DNA of 64,000 nt from Candidatus Saccharimonadota bacterium (GCA_017437945.1 JAFRWP010000012.1:1-64000), one strand, 5' to 3'. Shown: positions 51,638 to 61,689, counted from the stretch's first letter. The notes: a model not told the origin generated them from the letters alone. Numbers and translations are program-made.

Positions 51638-52522
51638 ATGAATCCGGGTGAGCAAAATGGAAACGGCTACGGCGGTTTTGCAGGTACCAGTAGCACTGGC
51701 ACCCCTGGATTTTTCAACCAAGCGCTTATCGAAAATAGCTATATTCCAGACGAAACACGCAAGCCGAGACTACCAATCAAGCTGTTTATCTTTGCCGCAA
51801 TCGTATTAATCATCATTGGTGTCATCGTATTCCTGATAACCTTCATACCAAAACAGGCTCTGCCAATTCATCTTGATGGCGCCAAGTACAATGCGCTCAG
51901 GAGTTACCTCTACTACGGCAACGATGCCGCTAAAAGCACGCAAGAAATCGAAGATCCAGTCAATATGTATGTCGCGACCATCCTCAAAGGTGTCGACTAT
52001 TTTGGCGAAGAAACCGTCGCCGAAAACCAAGTTTTCGCATACCACCTCAAGGAACTCTATAACGACCTCGCAATCGACACTAATGCGCATCCAGAATTCA
52101 AAGAATACGACGAAGCCATCCGCATGGTAGCGATTTATGTCGATCCAGTGTCCTACTATCGTAATCTCATGCAAGGGCTCAAATCACGAGACGATGAGCA
52201 GGCAATCTTGAACGCACTGGATGCCGACTTCAATGTTAGCAAAGACTACGTTATTTGGAATATCCTATCGACCAATTTGCGTAATTACCATGAATCGGCC
52301 GCAGATTTATATTCCTTCGTCTTGCAAAATGGCTGCGCTAGCAATAGCTACTATGATGTAGCCTGCATGCGCAATAAAGACGAATATACTATTGAGACTT
52401 TCAACCGCAAGCAAACGAAGTTGCAAATGTCTTCCAGCAATGCCTATTCCGATTCCGAAATACGCATGGTTTCTGAGCGCCTCTATGCCATGATTGAGGC
52501 TCTCAAGGAGTATGCGCAATGA
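51638..52522 (+). CDS. MNPGEQ-type single-TM protein, copy 2
   Basis: 294 residues. MNPGEQNGNGYGGFAGTSS resembles copy 1 at the very start only. One membrane helix lies at about 48-70; the extracytoplasmic part is helical with two cysteines (NGCASN, VACMRN). The SD GGGAGG precedes the ATG closely. Its end overlaps the start of the 1718-residue gene by 4 bases (ATGA). Confidence 0.7.
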   Translation: MNPGEQNGNGYGGFAGTSSTGTPGFFNQALIENSYIPDETRKPRLPIKLFIFAAIVLIIIGVIVFLITFIPKQALPIHLDGAKYNALRSYLYYGNDAAKSTQEIEDPVNMYVATILKGVDYFGEETVAENQVFAYHLKELYNDLAIDTNAHPEFKEYDEAIRMVAIYVDPVSYYRNLMQGLKSRDDEQAILNALDADFNVSKDYVIWNILSTNLRNYHESAADLYSFVLQNGCASNSYYDVACMRNKDEYTIETFNRKQTKLQMSSSNAYSDSEIRMVSERLYAMIEALKEYAQ

Positions 52523-55500
52523 GTAGAAAACGTGCCTTAATCGCCGTACTACTCTCAGTTCTAACGGTACTGACGCTGTCGGGTAGCACTTTTGCACTGA
52601 GGGGCAAGGAAGAAGACTTGATGAAAATCGCCCTTGCTCAGGGCATCCGCAAATGCTACAAAGCTGGTGACGACTATATCAAGAGCTCAGGCATCAAGAA
52701 ATCAGATTTTGAAAGTTCCACTGGTGGCATAAAAACCCTACTTGGCACTAACCAAGGCGGTCTGGTATTTATCCCGACCGAAGTTGGCAACACCATCACT
52801 AATTCAAGCGAATCCGGCGTAAGCTGTAGCGACGTTATTTCTGGCCGACACCAACTCGCCAGCAGCGACAGCATGAAGGGCTTCACGACCTATTACGGCG
52901 CACCATTCCTACTCGAAAAATACGGCTATGCGCCAGCAGATGGCTCAAGTGTTAATACCAAAAAAGAGCAAGTCCGCATCAAAATCGACGTCAAAGACGC
53001 AACCGGGCACAACACCACCGCAGTCAAAATCACCGAAAGCGCCAATGATGGTCTTTATTGTAAAGGTGACCGCTATTCCGAAACCAGCCTCGGCAAGACC
53101 AAATATATCTGGAAGAACTTTACTTGTGCCGGCAAAATTGACGTAAAGTACGAAAAAGACGGCAAAGATATTACTTACTTTATCGAATCGGACAACACAT
53201 ATATTTCAACCCGTATTACCGGCGAAATCAACCAAGTCCAAACCTACAAAACCGCCGATTTCCAGAGCCTATTCACAACACTCGAAGCCACAAACGCCAA
53301 CGACACCTTAAAGACTGCATTCGAAAAGACCAACTTTGCAAACATGGTGGAGGCTAACGCTCGCATCGCGTTCGGTTCAGTCTATGACGATCCAAAAGCC
53401 ACCGTCACGCTTGAATATAAACTCCTTAGCACCGAAAGCGAACCAGAATATAAATTCATCAGTAGTAACCGCGAAGAAACAGCATCGATTGCCGTTGCTG
53501 GCATCTCAAAGGGCGCCAAAGACGACTATTATACGGTCGAAAAGAAAACTATTAATGGCAACGAATACGAAGTGAGTACCGCTTCGTGGAGTGATCCATA
53601 TATTTATAATCTCTACTATCATTACCTCGGCTGGGCAATGAATAGTAGCTACAAAGTTAAGGTCACTAACTGTGGCGCGAGCAAGCCAGACGGCGCAAAT
53701 TACCTCTTCAAGAATAAAACTGATCAATGGTGCAAAGTCGAAATCCCATCCGGCGCCGAAGGCGTACTAGATGAGGCTAAATCCGTCGTTAAGAGTGGGG
53801 AATTAGCCAAAGGTAAGTTTAAAGATATCCTCGACTGGTTTAATAACCAAGAGAATTATAATAACCTTGCAGAAAACGACTTTGCCAAAGCACCAGTCGA
53901 CGAAAACGGCGAAATCACCAACACTGGTACGCAGGGACCACAAACTGGTACCGGCAATAAAAAATCTGAGCAGTGCTACGACTACGCCGGCGCGCTCGGT
54001 TGGGTGGTTTGTCCACTCATCCACGCTACCCAGAGCTTTATCGTCCGTCAGTATGGTCAATGGGTCGAACCAGCTCTTAAGATGGATACGGTTCTATTCC
54101 AGGCCGGAAATGCTCGCACTAACGGCACTTACCGCGCGTGGGATATTTTCCGCAACGTCGCCAACTTCTTCTTTATCGTACTATTTATATTCGTCATCTT
54201 CTCACAGGTTACCGGCATTGGTATCGACAATTATGGCGTAAAGAAAGCCATTCCGAAATTAATAATTGCTGGCATAATGATCAACCTTTCCTTCGTGATC
54301 TGCCAGGGCGCTATCGACGTCAGCAATATTACCGGCCAAGGTGTGGGCGGTATGTTCCAGTGGATCACGAGTGAAGTTGAATATCCTGAAGCCATTCAAA
54401 TCGATGGCGTAACAATTAATGCGACCGACGAAGGCAGCTGGCAAGACACCGCCACATGGGGCGACAGCTATCATCAGAATTGGCTCGGCAACTCGATATT
54501 AATTGCAATCGTTTGTGCGCTCGGCGCCGGTACACTTTATTTCAAAGGTCTTGCTTTCATAATCCCAATTCTAGCTTTGATGATTTCCGTCGCATTTGCG
54601 GTGCTTGGCTTAGTTGCCATTCTCGGTATCCGACAGGCTGCAGCTGTACTATTAGTCGCCGTCTCACCGCTCGCTTTCGTCTGCTACATCTTGCCGAACA
54701 CTAAAACCATGTTCGATAAATGGTTCAACGCTTTTAAGGGCCTACTCGTCGCATTTCCGGCCTGTAGCGCATTAGTCTATGGTGGCGATATGGCTGGTAC
54801 GATTCTTCTCAAGGCCGCCAACGGCAACATGTGGGTGGTAATTTCCGCCGCTGCTATCAGCATTGCGCCAGTATTCATTATTCCAAAAGTCATCAAGGGT
54901 TCGCTCGGTGCCATCTCTGGCGGCATCGCCAATCTATCCGGTAAACTCGGCGGATATGCCAAAGGCAAGGCTCGTTCACGCATGGACCAAAGCTTCCTGG
55001 CGCGCCGCAAGAATTATACCGACTTTATGCGCAACCAAAAACGCGCCGCTAAGACGAGTACATACAACGCGAAACGTGGTCAAAAGACTATATCCAGATA
55101 TGCCAAACGTCACAAAGATCCATCGAATATGAATGCCGTCCAGCGCCGCAAATACAACGTTGCGATGAGCGCCGTCAATGCTGCGAACCAGGATGCTACT
55201 AACGCCTTCGCGAGCAGCAATGTTGGTAAATCACCGCAGAAAATCGAAGAAGAACTTCTTAAGAGCGCAAACAGTAAGAATAAGATAACCGGCAAAACAA
55301 GCCTAGACGCCAACCAGCTCGTGGCTGGACTTAGCTCGATCGTTGATGAAGACGCCTTAACGAGCACGCTCACTAAACTCTCGCAGACCGATGGTTATCG
55401 ACAATTAATGAGCAGCGACCCAGCTCTCAATAGTCGCATCGCTGATGTCATGCGTGGCCGCAAGAACAGTATTATTAACCAGAGTATCGGCAAATTAATG

Positions 55501-57675
55501 GCGCAGGGCAAGAGCGTCGATGAAATTTTCGCCGATAACAAGAAACTCCTACGCGAGAAAGTTCAAGGCGCCGGCGCATCCGTGATGGCTTCACAGGATA
55601 AAGACGTATTCGGAACCGAAGGTGCCGCCGATCTCTTCAGCAACGATCAGATTCGTGCCGGTCTCACAGCTGGCTACACCGGTTCAACCGCGAAGAAGTT
55701 CTTCGACATGATGCAGAGCGCCAATATTCAAGGTCGCAAAGAAGAAATCGTCAAGGGCCTCACCGCTGAAGATATTACGAATATGAACATGACTACCATG
55801 GTCGTCAATCAAAAGAATCCCGACACGGACCAGATGGAGCAGGTCGAGAAAGAAGTTGGTGCATTTGCAGCCCTTGGTGGGGGTAGCATGGAGGCAGGTG
55901 CCGCCTATATTAGAGACACAAACCCAGAGGCTATCGATTCGCTTAACTCTGACGACGGCAAACCGTTGCGCTCTAGAATGAATAAAGACGTCAAGAAAGC
56001 CCTCCACGTCAAGAATGATGGCGGCAGTGAAGACGACGACAAGAATAAAAATCCTGGCGGCAGCGGTAGCATCAGTGGCGGCATTACCGTTTCAGATATG
56101 TCCGAGGATGATTTCCGCTATGTTCAGTGGCAACACGACCGTAACCCTGGCCCAGGCGCCGGCTCAAGCGATGGCGGCGGCGGTGGTGGCTCTCCGGCCC
56201 CATCCGGCGGTGGTAGTTCAGCCCAAGGCGGTTCACCAGCAGGCGGCGACGACCAAAGCCTCAACATCGACCATTCCAACCCAGCTCCAAACGCCCCAGA
56301 TCTCAACTCTATTAACGATAATGGCTCCGTCCGCGACAGCAACGGCAACTATGTCCGCACTCGCCAAGACGAAGGCAACCGCTTCGACTACCACCCAATC
56401 CTAAAGGGCGAAAGTGCCAAAGATTACAGTGACCGCACCAAGTATGAAAAAGCACTCGAAGCCTACGGCAATGCCAACCCGAAGCAGGCCGACGAAACCT
56501 CTAGCGATTACTACAAACGCATCAAAGCGCCAAGCTTCGACGAGTGGAAGAAGAGCGGCATGGGCGAAATTCTCACGCCAGCTGAGCGCGACAAAGCGGC
56601 CAAAGTTAATGATCCAACCAGGGAGCCAAAGCCATTAACGCCAGATGAGCCCGCACCAATTGAGATTCCGCACGATTCTAAACCAGAAACCAGCTCGGTT
56701 ATCGATTTGCCGGGTCCAAAACCAAATCCGGATGCACGTATTGACCTACTCGAACCGAAACCGAATCCGGACGCACATTTCGACACTCTAGAACCTAAGC
56801 CAAACCCAGATGCTCGCATTGATCTATTGGAGCCTAAACCGAACCCAGACGCTCGCATTGATTTACTCGAACCGAAACCGAATCCGGACGCACGTATTGA
56901 CACTCTAGAACCTAAACCTAATCCAGATGCACGCATCGATTTACCAGATTACATCGAGCATCTAAGCGCCAAGGTCGAATCAGCGCCAATCCCAGAGCCG
57001 GCGCACGAAAGCCCAATTGAGCTACCGAACGACAAACCAAGCCAGGATGCCCACATCGAGCTCCCAGGAGACAAACCAAATCCAGATACCCGCATTGAGC
57101 TCCCAGGAGAGAAACCAAATCCTGACGCGCGTATCGACTTACCGCAAAGCGTAACAGAGTCTATGCAGACAGAAAAAATGCAAAAAGACCTATTCAATAA
57201 TAGTTACGATCAACTAGGTTCGCTTCGCAAAGCTACTGAAGGGTCAAAATCTCTAACAGAATCAGTCGCCAACATCCACGAAACCATAAAAACGTTAAAT
57301 GATGCGCAAACGATGGATGCAGGCAAACGACAAGAGGCGCTCGCGGCGAGCAACAAAGCTATCGAAGAGCTAAATAAGAGAATCGTTTCAGCCGGTCTAC
57401 CCGGTCAGCTAAAGAGTCAATTATTAGAGCAAAGCAAGAGTCTATCCAAAACGATCAATGCTATCCCGAATGTTAAACCTAAACCAGCGAACCCAGGCGC
57501 CCATATCGATATCCCAGGGCCAAAACCGAATCCTAACGCACATTTTGATACCTTAGAGCCGAAGCCGGGTGACTTCAGCCGCTTCGATACCAGTGCGCCA
57601 AAATTCGACGCCAATCGCCACCTAGACGTCCCAGGCGGCAGCCATCCAAGCATCACTACCAATCACCACCATTAG
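52519..57675 (+). CDS. Giant TrbL/VirB6-like polytopic membrane protein, copy 2, with repeat tail
   Basis: 1718 residues. Signal peptide at 1-26 (ends STFALRG), then an exposed domain of about 450 residues unlike copy 1. QYGQWVEPALKMDTVLFQAG leads into the membrane region (about 545-800), closely similar to copy 1, followed by the shared basic helical tail (for example LLREKVQGAGASVMASQD). From about 1210 it adds a Gly/Ser linker and Pro-rich repeats of 13 residues (EPKPNPDARIDLL type), then a coiled segment and a second repeat patch, ending GGSHPSITTNHHH. Probably a channel component of a type IV secretion-like machine; the tail may reach partners. Confidence 0.75.
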   Translation: MSRKRALIAVLLSVLTVLTLSGSTFALRGKEEDLMKIALAQGIRKCYKAGDDYIKSSGIKKSDFESSTGGIKTLLGTNQGGLVFIPTEVGNTITNSSESGVSCSDVISGRHQLASSDSMKGFTTYYGAPFLLEKYGYAPADGSSVNTKKEQVRIKIDVKDATGHNTTAVKITESANDGLYCKGDRYSETSLGKTKYIWKNFTCAGKIDVKYEKDGKDITYFIESDNTYISTRITGEINQVQTYKTADFQSLFTTLEATNANDTLKTAFEKTNFANMVEANARIAFGSVYDDPKATVTLEYKLLSTESEPEYKFISSNREETASIAVAGISKGAKDDYYTVEKKTINGNEYEVSTASWSDPYIYNLYYHYLGWAMNSSYKVKVTNCGASKPDGANYLFKNKTDQWCKVEIPSGAEGVLDEAKSVVKSGELAKGKFKDILDWFNNQENYNNLAENDFAKAPVDENGEITNTGTQGPQTGTGNKKSEQCYDYAGALGWVVCPLIHATQSFIVRQYGQWVEPALKMDTVLFQAGNARTNGTYRAWDIFRNVANFFFIVLFIFVIFSQVTGIGIDNYGVKKAIPKLIIAGIMINLSFVICQGAIDVSNITGQGVGGMFQWITSEVEYPEAIQIDGVTINATDEGSWQDTATWGDSYHQNWLGNSILIAIVCALGAGTLYFKGLAFIIPILALMISVAFAVLGLVAILGIRQAAAVLLVAVSPLAFVCYILPNTKTMFDKWFNAFKGLLVAFPACSALVYGGDMAGTILLKAANGNMWVVISAAAISIAPVFIIPKVIKGSLGAISGGIANLSGKLGGYAKGKARSRMDQSFLARRKNYTDFMRNQKRAAKTSTYNAKRGQKTISRYAKRHKDPSNMNAVQRRKYNVAMSAVNAANQDATNAFASSNVGKSPQKIEEELLKSANSKNKITGKTSLDANQLVAGLSSIVDEDALTSTLTKLSQTDGYRQLMSSDPALNSRIADVMRGRKNSIINQSIGKLMAQGKSVDEIFADNKKLLREKVQGAGASVMASQDKDVFGTEGAADLFSNDQIRAGLTAGYTGSTAKKFFDMMQSANIQGRKEEIVKGLTAEDITNMNMTTMVVNQKNPDTDQMEQVEKEVGAFAALGGGSMEAGAAYIRDTNPEAIDSLNSDDGKPLRSRMNKDVKKALHVKNDGGSEDDDKNKNPGGSGSISGGITVSDMSEDDFRYVQWQHDRNPGPGAGSSDGGGGGGSPAPSGGGSSAQGGSPAGGDDQSLNIDHSNPAPNAPDLNSINDNGSVRDSNGNYVRTRQDEGNRFDYHPILKGESAKDYSDRTKYEKALEAYGNANPKQADETSSDYYKRIKAPSFDEWKKSGMGEILTPAERDKAAKVNDPTREPKPLTPDEPAPIEIPHDSKPETSSVIDLPGPKPNPDARIDLLEPKPNPDAHFDTLEPKPNPDARIDLLEPKPNPDARIDLLEPKPNPDARIDTLEPKPNPDARIDLPDYIEHLSAKVESAPIPEPAHESPIELPNDKPSQDAHIELPGDKPNPDTRIELPGEKPNPDARIDLPQSVTESMQTEKMQKDLFNNSYDQLGSLRKATEGSKSLTESVANIHETIKTLNDAQTMDAGKRQEALAASNKAIEELNKRIVSAGLPGQLKSQLLEQSKSLSKTINAIPNVKPKPANPGAHIDIPGPKPNPNAHFDTLEPKPGDFSRFDTSAPKFDANRHLDVPGGSHPSITTNHHH
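56704..57140 (+). repeat. 13-residue Pro-rich tandem repeats in the 1718-residue protein
   Basis: About seven consecutive 39-bp units encode PKPNPDA followed by RIDLL, HFDTL or RIDTL; after a spacer, three related units (DKPNPDTRIELPG type) follow. A further patch of similar units stands at about 57475-57570. Confidence 0.85.
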
Positions 57676-57772
57676 TTGATTTTTGCAAGCGTTATCAATT
57701 TACTTTACAGGGAAAATATGCTAAGATAAATCCCAGAAACAACAGTGTGGGTTTCATTTTGGAACAATCGCG

Positions 57773-58945
57773 ATGAAGAAAATTAAGGATTTTTTGAGTA
57801 AAAAATCTACTAGAGTCGTATTATTTATGATTCTAGATATTTTTTCGATCGCAATGGCTATTATTACCACACTGATTATCACTTACGGCATTGGCAAAAC
57901 CCCAGGCGATATGGTGCGAAATATCCTCGGTATAACCCCAGTAATTCTCTTGCTCACTTTAACAGTCAACGAATTACTCGGTCTACATACCTCAGTGTGG
58001 GAATATACCTCGCTGCCAGAATTCATCAACATTGTAATCGCAAACGTCAGCGTAAACCTTTTTGTCTTTTCAATTCAGGGCATTTGGGGCGTCAAATTAC
58101 CTAACAAATTCCTATATCTTCACTGCATCTTTATGATCCTCTTCACATTAGCTATACGCTATTCTTATCGCGTCTATCGCCGCATTATGAAGGGCGTAAA
58201 CTACATGAATAAACGCAAGCTCAAAGATGAAGAATATATCAAGGAATACTGCGATATAAACGGCAACATTACTAAACGCAAATTTAACAAGCAAATCAGA
58301 GTAAAATTATTCGCAGTCATCAAATATACATGCGACCGCCTATTCTCAATCATAGGATTGATTATTGCTTCTCCTATCATGATAATCATCGCCATAGCTA
58401 TCAAGCTCGACGATGGTGGACCAGTATACTTCAAGCAAGAACGAACCGGCAAAGGCGGCAGCACTTTTACTCTACGCAAATTTAGGTCCATGTCCGTAAA
58501 TAACGATGTTCACAACTTCAGCAAGGCCGATCAACACACGCGCGTCGGTAAATTCCTTCGCAAAACTTCTCTGGATGAACTTCCACAATTATTTGCTATC
58601 GCATCAGGAAAGATGAGTTTCATTGGCCCACGTCCATGGATTCCGGACTACTATATCAATATGAATAAGGTACAACGCCAAAGATATATTGTTCGCCCTG
58701 GACTAACTGGTCTTGCGCAAGCTAAAGGTCGTAATAACATTTCAATCTTTAAGAAAATCAATTATGATCTCATCTATATTCAAAACTATTCGCTAATTCA
58801 AGATATCCTAATTATATTCTGGACAATCCAATCTGTGCTCACCGGCAAAGGTGCAGACGCCGGTAAAAACACCATCAAGAAAGAGATAGACGATCTCAAA
58901 CATCAAGAACCACTAAAGAAACTAGCCAAAGAAGGGGCTTATTAA
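57773..58945 (+). CDS. Undecaprenyl-phosphate sugar-1-phosphate transferase (bacterial sugar transferase)
   Basis: 390 residues. Four N-terminal membrane helices are followed by a further helix near 180-205 and the PF02397-type catalytic domain: [39 protein letters not shown] and SFIGPRPW. It starts the lipid-linked assembly of a surface polysaccharide. It overlaps the next gene by one base. A -10 (TAAGAT) lies near 57721 with a leader containing CCCA/TGGG. Confidence 0.92.
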   Translation: MKKIKDFLSKKSTRVVLFMILDIFSIAMAIITTLIITYGIGKTPGDMVRNILGITPVILLLTLTVNELLGLHTSVWEYTSLPEFINIVIANVSVNLFVFSIQGIWGVKLPNKFLYLHCIFMILFTLAIRYSYRVYRRIMKGVNYMNKRKLKDEEYIKEYCDINGNITKRKFNKQIRVKLFAVIKYTCDRLFSIIGLIIASPIMIIIAIAIKLDDGGPVYFKQERTGKGGSTFTLRKFRSMSVNNDVHNFSKADQHTRVGKFLRKTSLDELPQLFAIASGKMSFIGPRPWIPDYYINMNKVQRQRYIVRPGLTGLAQAKGRNNISIFKKINYDLIYIQNYSLIQDILIIFWTIQSVLTGKGADAGKNTIKKEIDDLKHQEPLKKLAKEGAY

Positions 58946-59841
58946 TGAGTAATAAAAAAATTCTAATGATTGCCCCTAAAACCAATACTTTCGTTGGATT
59001 TAGATGCGATTTAATGAAAGATATGATCAAAAAGGGATATTCTATAACAGCGATAATCCCAGAAGATGATTGCAAAGATTTTTTTAAAGAAAACCACATC
59101 AAAACAAGATTAATTAACCTAAATAAGAATACTACCTCTGTATTTGCCAATCTGGCTTATTATAAAAACTTAAAGAAAATAATCAAAGAAGAAAAGCCGG
59201 ACAAAGTATTCTCCTACACAATAAAACCCGTCATTTTTGGCTCAATTGCAGCACATAAGGCCGGAGTAAAAGATATCTACTCTCTAGTATGCGGCTTAGG
59301 ATATGTATATTCGGAAAATGATGCCAAACATAGGATTTTGCAAACAATTTGCGATAGGGCATACAAGTATGCCTTAAAATTCAATAAAAAAGTAATCTTT
59401 CAAAACCAAGACGATATTGACGAATTCTTAAAGAGAAAGAATGTCTCCAAAGAAAAATGCGAGTTAGTTGATGGCTCCGGCGTCAATCTGACGAAATTTA
59501 AAAGGAATAAATTGCCAAAGAATGTTTCGTTCTTAATGGTTTCAAGAATCATAAAGGGCAAAGGCGTTATGGAGTACTTCGAAGCTGCAAAAATTATTAA
59601 AGAAAAGCACCCAGAAGTATCATTCACATACGTAGGTCAATTTGATGAAGGCCAAAGCGCAATTAAGTTCGAAGATTTGCAGCCATATATAGATAACAAA
59701 ATCGTAGACTATGTACCATATACTACTCATGTGGAAGATTATTATGCTAAATGTAGTGTTTTTGTATTACCGTCATATTATAGAGAAGGTATAGATTTAA
59801 TAATAATATCCAAAAATTTCAGAACATCGTATGCGAATTAG
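58945..59841 (+). CDS. GT4-type glycosyltransferase, C-terminally truncated
   Basis: 298 residues. The N-terminal Rossmann half (ILMIAPKTNTFVGFRCDLMK) and most of the second half (VSFLMVSRIIKGKGVMEYFE, FVLPSYYREG) match family-4 glycosyltransferases. After SYYREG the conserved EAMAxG donor-site segment and final helices are missing; the last 19 residues (IDLIIISKNFRTSYAN) are unrelated read-out. The gene appears cut off by a rearrangement at about 59785-59830 and is probably inactive. Confidence 0.8.
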   Translation: MSNKKILMIAPKTNTFVGFRCDLMKDMIKKGYSITAIIPEDDCKDFFKENHIKTRLINLNKNTTSVFANLAYYKNLKKIIKEEKPDKVFSYTIKPVIFGSIAAHKAGVKDIYSLVCGLGYVYSENDAKHRILQTICDRAYKYALKFNKKVIFQNQDDIDEFLKRKNVSKEKCELVDGSGVNLTKFKRNKLPKNVSFLMVSRIIKGKGVMEYFEAAKIIKEKHPEVSFTYVGQFDEGQSAIKFEDLQPYIDNKIVDYVPYTTHVEDYYAKCSVFVLPSYYREGIDLIIISKNFRTSYAN

Positions 59842-60104
59842 TCAAGACTCCAAAGAACGGCGGAAAGGGGATAGCAATCAAAAATAATTTTCGCGAAGAA
59901 GACTATGAATATGCCATACGCCCATGGATTTTTGACTATATAAGAGCACGCTGGGACTTATTATGGCTCAGCATGAGAGACGCGCTATATATACTCTCCG
60001 AGCTAGACTATCAGAACCTACCAGAAAAACCCGGCAAACAGTTCGCGTATGTCTTCGATCAGTTATTTCCGGAGGATAAGATAAAATACGTAGACAATCA
60101 ATGA
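59784..60104 (+). pseudogene. Orphan C-terminal gene fragment
   Basis: A second frame, open from 59784, encodes an unrelated sequence with no start: FQNIVCELVKTPKNGGKG, then EYAIRPWIFDYIRARWDLLW and YVFDQLFPEDK, ending at TGA 60104. It is the tail of a different gene joined to the glycosyltransferase by deletion or recombination. Family not recognised. Confidence 0.6.
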
Positions 60105-60190
60105 TATAAAAAATGAGGCCTCGGCTCCGCTATCCAGCAGTGATGTACCTCATGGTTATATGATATATCGCGTAAATATAATTGTCAAAC
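60105..60190. other. Short non-coding stretch with an imperfect stem
   Basis: ATGAGG and CCTCAT (about 60113-60154) enclose some 29 bases between the two convergent gene remnants. I see no further feature. Confidence 0.3.
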
Positions 60191-60589
60191 CTATTTAACC
60201 TCAATTATTCTATCCCTATCAACAATTATCAATACGCTCTTAATTTTATTACCAGATAATGCGGCTTGTTTCCTAACTTCTTTTATGCACTTATCAACAT
60301 TGCCACGCTTACGAGCCAAATCAATAATAATATTCGATGATTGAGTTAAAGCTTTACGAATAGTATTCTCAATATTTCTGCTACTACTTCCAATAGGTGA
60401 CTTTATTTCCCAAAGCTTGCCCCTTCAATAAATGTCCGGCGTCGGTCTACTTGTTTCCTCAATAAAAGAAACTTGTTCGCCGTAATGATTAACAAGAATT
60501 CTAGCCACCGCTAGCTCATGCTCATAGACAAGTTTATGCTTTGGGATAAATATCAACGAATCATTCATCACTATAAAGTAGCCGCGCAT
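60191..60589 (-). pseudogene. CdiA-CT-like tRNA nuclease domain with in-frame TGA
   Basis: Read from ATG 60589 to TAG 60191 this encodes 132 residues with one TGA at codon 55. The pattern matches the CdiA C-terminal tRNase family: RPTPDIY, then the TGA, RGKLWEIKSPIGSSS, QSSNIIIDLARKRG and SVLIIVDRDRIIEVK. The K-x-E-I-K core is complete on the 3' side of the TGA. The nonsense mutation probably kills the toxin. No immunity gene or CdiB is seen nearby. Confidence 0.7.
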
Positions 60590-60620
60590 TATCAGTCAAG
60601 CAAGCAATAGCATCGTATCT

Positions 60621-60649
60621 TTGACAAAAAATGAATAATATTATATAGA
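60621..60649 (+). promoter_or_regulatory. Promoter of the broken nucleotidyltransferase gene
   Basis: TTGACA (60621-60626) and TATAGA (60644-60649) are 17 bases apart and nine bases before the ATG at 60659. Confidence 0.6.
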
Positions 60650-60658
60650 TATATGTAT

Positions 60659-61391
60659 ATGAAATGCATCATCCTTGCCGCCGGCTACGCCACTCGCCTT
60701 TATCCACTTACTAAGAACTTCCCAAAACCGCTCCTCGAAGTTGCCGGGAAGCCAATTCTTAATCGCTTAATTGAAGACGTCGACACTTGTGGCCTGATCG
60801 ACGAATATATCGTCATTTCTAACCATAAATTCATCCAGCATTTTACCGACTGGGCCGCCACCTTACCACAAAAGATTACCATTCTCGACGATGGCACTGA
60901 ATCCAATGAAACCCGTCTTGGCGCCGTCAAAGACATTCAGTTTGCCGTTCATGAATGTGGTATCCATGACGACTGCCTCATTATGGCTGGCGATAATCTA
61001 CTTAGCTTCAGCCTCACTAAATTCATCGACTACGCCCAAACCAAAAACACTTCCTGCGTCATGCGTTTCCATAACGACGACCTCGCCAAACTCCAAAAGA
61101 CCGGCGTGCTCGGAGCTTGATGGCGACCGCGTCATTGGTATGGAAGAGAAGCCCGAGCATCCAAAAACTCACTATTCCTGCCCACCATTTTATTTCTACA
61201 AAGCCGCCGATCTTGCTCGCATTGACGAAGCCCTCGCCGACGGCTGCGAATATGACGCTCCTGGCTCGCTCGTGTCCTGGCTCTGCACTCGCACCGAAAT
61301 TCACGCTTTCGAAATGCCTGGCCCACGTTACGATATCGGCAACCTCGAATCGTACCAAGAAGTCAAACGCATCTTCGAAGAAGCGAAATAA
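60659..61391 (+). pseudogene. Sugar-phosphate nucleotidyltransferase, frameshifted
   Basis: The first part (MKCIILAAGYATRLYPLTKN, PKPLLEVAGKPIL, MAGDNLLSF) and the second part in another frame (VIGMEEKPEHPKTH, DAPGSLVSWL, YDIGNLESYQEV) are one RmlA/GlmU-type enzyme of about 243 residues. One extra G in CTCGGAGCTT near 61110-61114 breaks it: removing it gives GVLELDGDRVIG. The product would make a nucleotide sugar for the adjacent polysaccharide genes. The break may be real decay or a sequencing error. Confidence 0.85.
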
Positions 61392-61426
61392 AATACTGAC
61401 TTCAAAAATATCATACTCGTGCTTTT

Positions 61427-61452
61427 AAAAATACCGCTACGCGGTATTTTTG
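61427..61452 (+). terminator. Terminator after the broken nucleotidyltransferase
   Basis: AAAAATACCGC and GCGGTATTTTT form an 11-base perfect stem with the loop TAC. Confidence 0.9.
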
Positions 61453-61473
61453 TAGTTCGGGCTTTGGTGACCC

Positions 61474-61626
61474 ATGAGTGTTCATATTGGAGACCAGCTC
61501 GCTGGGGCTTCAATGAACGGCGATTCTAGGTGGCTAGAAGTGCCCGGAGAAAGAACACATGAGCATCAGAGTTACGACTTGTGGTGTAATCGTGGAGTTG
61601 AGTATTCGGATACCGAAACTAAATAA
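61474..61626 (+). CDS. Possible 50-residue small protein or fragment
   Basis: ATG 61474 to TAA 61626 encodes MSVHIGDQLAGASMNGDSRW and a hydrophilic rest. No SD or promoter is evident and it is not recognised. It lies in the 380-base gap before ugd and may be a remnant. Confidence 0.25.
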   Translation: MSVHIGDQLAGASMNGDSRWLEVPGERTHEHQSYDLWCNRGVEYSDTETK

Positions 61627-61689
61627 TTAGTTCACCATTAAGGCGAACTAATTAACCAAAAACAGGGATTATTATTCCTAGAGTAATAA
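61624..61689. other. Two hairpins in the gap before ugd
   Basis: TAATTAGTTC and GAACTAATTA (61624-61654) form a perfect 10-base stem; ATTATT and AATAAT (about 61668-61689) form a weaker one. Neither has a clear T run. Confidence 0.5.

Noticed and set aside
60425-60427. Genome-wide UGA recoding to glycine
   Set aside because: Other genes here end cleanly in TGA (for example the vWA gene at 24584 and the gene at 8005-8493), and no other conserved gene has internal TGA. The single TGA is treated as a lesion or a trace of transfer.
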